Part shown: piece after piece, positions 4,424-5,723 of the stretch
Layout of the letters: every line of letters begins with the position of its first letter
How positions within the stretch are numbered: position 1 is the first letter of the stretch
Origin: a bacterium
GTDB lineage: Bacteria > UBA9089 > UBA9088
NCBI GenBank assembly: GCA_003498085.1
Contig: DNCM01000005.1
Coordinates: 1 to 5,723, forward strand
Direction: 5' to 3'
Length of the DNA: 5,723 bases
The notes under the pieces: model-generated
Databases searched by the model: none
Told to the model about the DNA's origin: nothing
Seen by the model: the letters and a program-made list of their open reading frames with translations, nothing else
Made by a program: the position numbers and the translations under genes

Positions 4424-5574
4424 TGGATTACGGATTAACAGAAGAGCAGATAGAGATAAAAAATCTTACAAGAAAAATAGCGGAAGAGAAAATCAGACCA
4501 AAAGCGGCCGAGCTTGATGAAAAAGAGGAATTTCCTTGGGAAATCATCTCTATCCTTGCCCAATCCGACCTATTTGGCCTTTATATTCCAGAAGAATACG
4601 GTGGATTTGGTGGAGGATGCCTTGAGCTATGCTTAGCAATAGAGGAGCTTTCCCAAGCCTGTGCTGGCGTTGCTGTTTCCTTTGCAGCATCAAGTTTAGG
4701 TGCATATCCAATTCTCCTTTATGGAACAGAAGAACAAAAGAGAAAATATCTTTCTGATATAGCATCCGGCAAAAAATTAGCAGCATTTGCGATAACAGAG
4801 CCAGATGCAGGTTCAGATGCAAGCAATATAAAAACAATTGCAACAAAAACAGAAGAAGGGTATATCCTAAACGGAACAAAGCACTTCATTACAAGTGGTG
4901 GTTGTGCGGAAATTTATACAATAATTGCAATGACAGACAGAACAAAAGGGGCAAGGGGCGCATCTTGTTTTATATTAGAAAAAGGAATGTCTGGTTTTGA
5001 GTTTGGAAAGAAGGAGAAAAAGCTCGGTATAAGATGCTCGGAAACAAGGGAGCTTATATTTAAAGATTGTTTTGTTCCTCAAGAAAACCTAATAGCAAAA
5101 GAGGGGATGGGATTTATTGTTGCAATAAAGACTTTTGACAATTCCCGTCCCGGAATTGGGGCACAAGCAGTAGGGATAGCACAAGGAGCATTAGGTCTTA
5201 CCGTAAAATATGCAAAGGAGAGACACCAATTCGGCCAGCCAATAAGCTCATTTCAAGGAATTCAGTGGATGTTTGCGGATATGGCAACAAAAATAGAGGC
5301 TGCAAGATCACTGGTCTATACAACTGCAAAAATGATAGACAGGGGCGTAAAAGATGTGTCGATGGAATCGGCCCAGGCAAAGCTATTTGCATCGGATGTT
5401 GCTATGGAAGTAACAACGAATTGCCTTCAGATATTCGGTGGATATGGGTATATGAAAGAATACCCGATTGAAAAATACTTTCGTGATGCAAAAATAACTC
5501 AAATATACGAAGGAACAAACCAGATTCAAAGAAATATTATTGGCCTTGAGCTAATAAAAAAGTTTGGTAAGTAA
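4423..5574 (+). CDS. Acyl-CoA dehydrogenase, FAD-dependent (short/medium-chain type)
   Basis: Acyl-CoA dehydrogenases use FAD to introduce an alpha-beta double bond into acyl-CoA thioesters and normally pass electrons to electron-transfer flavoprotein in the cytoplasm. The 383-residue product is full length. The helical N-terminal domain covers about 1-118 (MDYGLTEEQIEIKNLTRKIA; IPEEYGGFGGG at 55-65). The beta domain has AFAITEPDAGSD (121-132) and LGIRCSETRELIFKD (201-215). The C-terminal domain has ERHQFGQPISSFQ (266-278), LQIFGGYGYMKEYPIEKYFR (335-354) and the active-site segment IYEGTNQIQR, with Glu363 in the position of the catalytic base of short- and medium-chain enzymes. 'FDNSRPGIGAQAVGIAQ' recalls the FDxxRP of medium-chain enzymes, but the substrate is not assignable. 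The start codon shares a base with the upstream stop (TAATG) and has only a weak ribosome site. No etfAB, thiolase or CoA ligase gene is in the window. Confidence 0.95.
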   Translation: MDYGLTEEQIEIKNLTRKIAEEKIRPKAAELDEKEEFPWEIISILAQSDLFGLYIPEEYGGFGGGCLELCLAIEELSQACAGVAVSFAASSLGAYPILLYGTEEQKRKYLSDIASGKKLAAFAITEPDAGSDASNIKTIATKTEEGYILNGTKHFITSGGCAEIYTIIAMTDRTKGARGASCFILEKGMSGFEFGKKEKKLGIRCSETRELIFKDCFVPQENLIAKEGMGFIVAIKTFDNSRPGIGAQAVGIAQGALGLTVKYAKERHQFGQPISSFQGIQWMFADMATKIEAARSLVYTTAKMIDRGVKDVSMESAQAKLFASDVAMEVTTNCLQIFGGYGYMKEYPIEKYFRDAKITQIYEGTNQIQRNIIGLELIKKFGK

Positions 5575-5590
5575 AAAGTATGTGTCGGCT

Positions 5591-5604
5591 ATTTTTTAAA
5601 AAAT
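5591..5604. terminator. AT-only 14-bp palindrome after the last gene, doubtful terminator
   Basis: ATTTTTTAAAAAAT is a perfect palindrome 17 bases after the acyl-CoA dehydrogenase stop. It has no G-C pairs and no loop, so it would form a weak hairpin at best. It is the only terminator-like element near the end of the operon. An AT-rich palindrome of this size can also occur by chance. Confidence 0.2.
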
Positions 5605-5670
5605 TTACCCATGAAAAAAGTTCTTGACCTAGGGAATAAGAATAAATTTATTTATTTGAAACTTACCCAT
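5601..5670 (+). repeat. Short direct repeat AAAYTTACCCAT
   Basis: The 12-mer at 5601-5612 (AAATTTACCCAT) and the one at 5659-5670 (AAACTTACCCAT) differ at one base. The same core also forms both arms of the inverted repeat at 304-342, so TTACCCAT occurs four times in the window counting both strands, all in the two non-coding flanks. Confidence 0.5.
5624..5652 (+). promoter_or_regulatory. Possible rightward promoter at the window end
   Basis: TTGACC (5624-5629, five of six -35 positions) is followed after 17 bases by TTTATT (5647-5652, four of six -10 positions). The -10 part overlaps a perfect 12-bp AT palindrome, AATAAATTTATT (5641-5652). If active it would transcribe through repeat copy 2 into whatever lies beyond the window. 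Confidence 0.3.
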
Positions 5671-5723
5671 ATCTTTCCTAGCTAAATTTGAATTTTTTGG
5701 TAAAAAAGGCCCTTTTTGGTTAA
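5656..5723 (+). repeat. Dispersed repeat, copy 2, cut by the window end
   Basis: This is the same-orientation copy of 327-393. It carries one extra base (CCTA at 5677-5680 in place of TTG at 348-350), and its last 43 bases are identical to copy 1. The identity runs to the final base of the window, so the repeat may be longer. Unlike copy 1 it has no upstream left arm complementary to AACTTACCCATA. Confidence 0.85.

Noticed and set aside
554..5574. Horizontal transfer of the DJ-1 and dehydrogenase genes into the operon
   Set aside because: Their codon use (AGA/AGG, ATA, AT-rich third positions) looks the same as that of the ribosomal genes, so the sequence gives no compositional sign of recent transfer.
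5611..5685. Short frame MKKVLDLGNKNK... starting at an ATG in the 3' flank (24 codons)
   Set aside because: It is short, low in complexity, has no good ribosome site and ends inside the repeat. The same frame is not open in copy 1.

Overview
The window comes from an AT-rich bacterium. Arginine is mostly AGA/AGG and isoleucine is often ATA. The ribosomal protein order rpsC-rplP-rpmC-rpsQ-rplN-rplX-rplE-rpsN-rpsH is the standard bacterial S10/spc order, with bacterial-type L29, L16 and S14. S14 is the short zinc-binding form, and L24 carries two CxxC pairs, so this is not an enterobacterial-type genome. I cannot name the phylum. An uncultivated, possibly anaerobic or thermophilic lineage would fit, but that is a guess from codon use and zinc motifs. 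TGA and TAA are used as stops, so the code looks standard.

Layout. Bases 1-208 (minus strand) hold the N-terminal part of what looks like an IS4/Tn5-type transposase. It is interrupted by an in-frame TAG and runs off the left edge. Bases 209-553 have no gene, but contain two inverted repeats, one copy of a ~67-bp dispersed repeat (327-393), and a strong sigma70-type promoter ending only about 13 bases before rpsC. Bases 554-3842 are nine tightly packed ribosomal protein genes that overlap or nearly touch, with the S10 and spc blocks fused. Bases 3902-5574 hold a DJ-1/PfpI-family gene and an acyl-CoA dehydrogenase gene, overlapping by one base and on the same strand, probably the tail of the same transcript. 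Bases 5575-5723 are non-coding and contain AT palindromes, a possible outward promoter and a second, same-orientation copy of the dispersed repeat that reaches the window end.

How it works together. The ribosomal genes appear to be read from a promoter placed directly in front of rpsC, giving an almost leaderless first gene, with translational coupling through ATGA and TAATG junctions. The usual left neighbours (rplV, rpsS, rplB and others) and right neighbours (rplF, rplR, rpsE, rpmD, rplO, secY) are absent. The cluster is therefore a fragment of the conserved locus with repeats and transposase debris at its edges, and a redox/stress-type protein plus a flavin dehydrogenase attached to its end. 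I see no phage, CRISPR, defence or toxin-antitoxin system, and no clearly new multi-gene system. The unusual features are the broken operon, the repeats that bracket it, and the near-leaderless rpsC.
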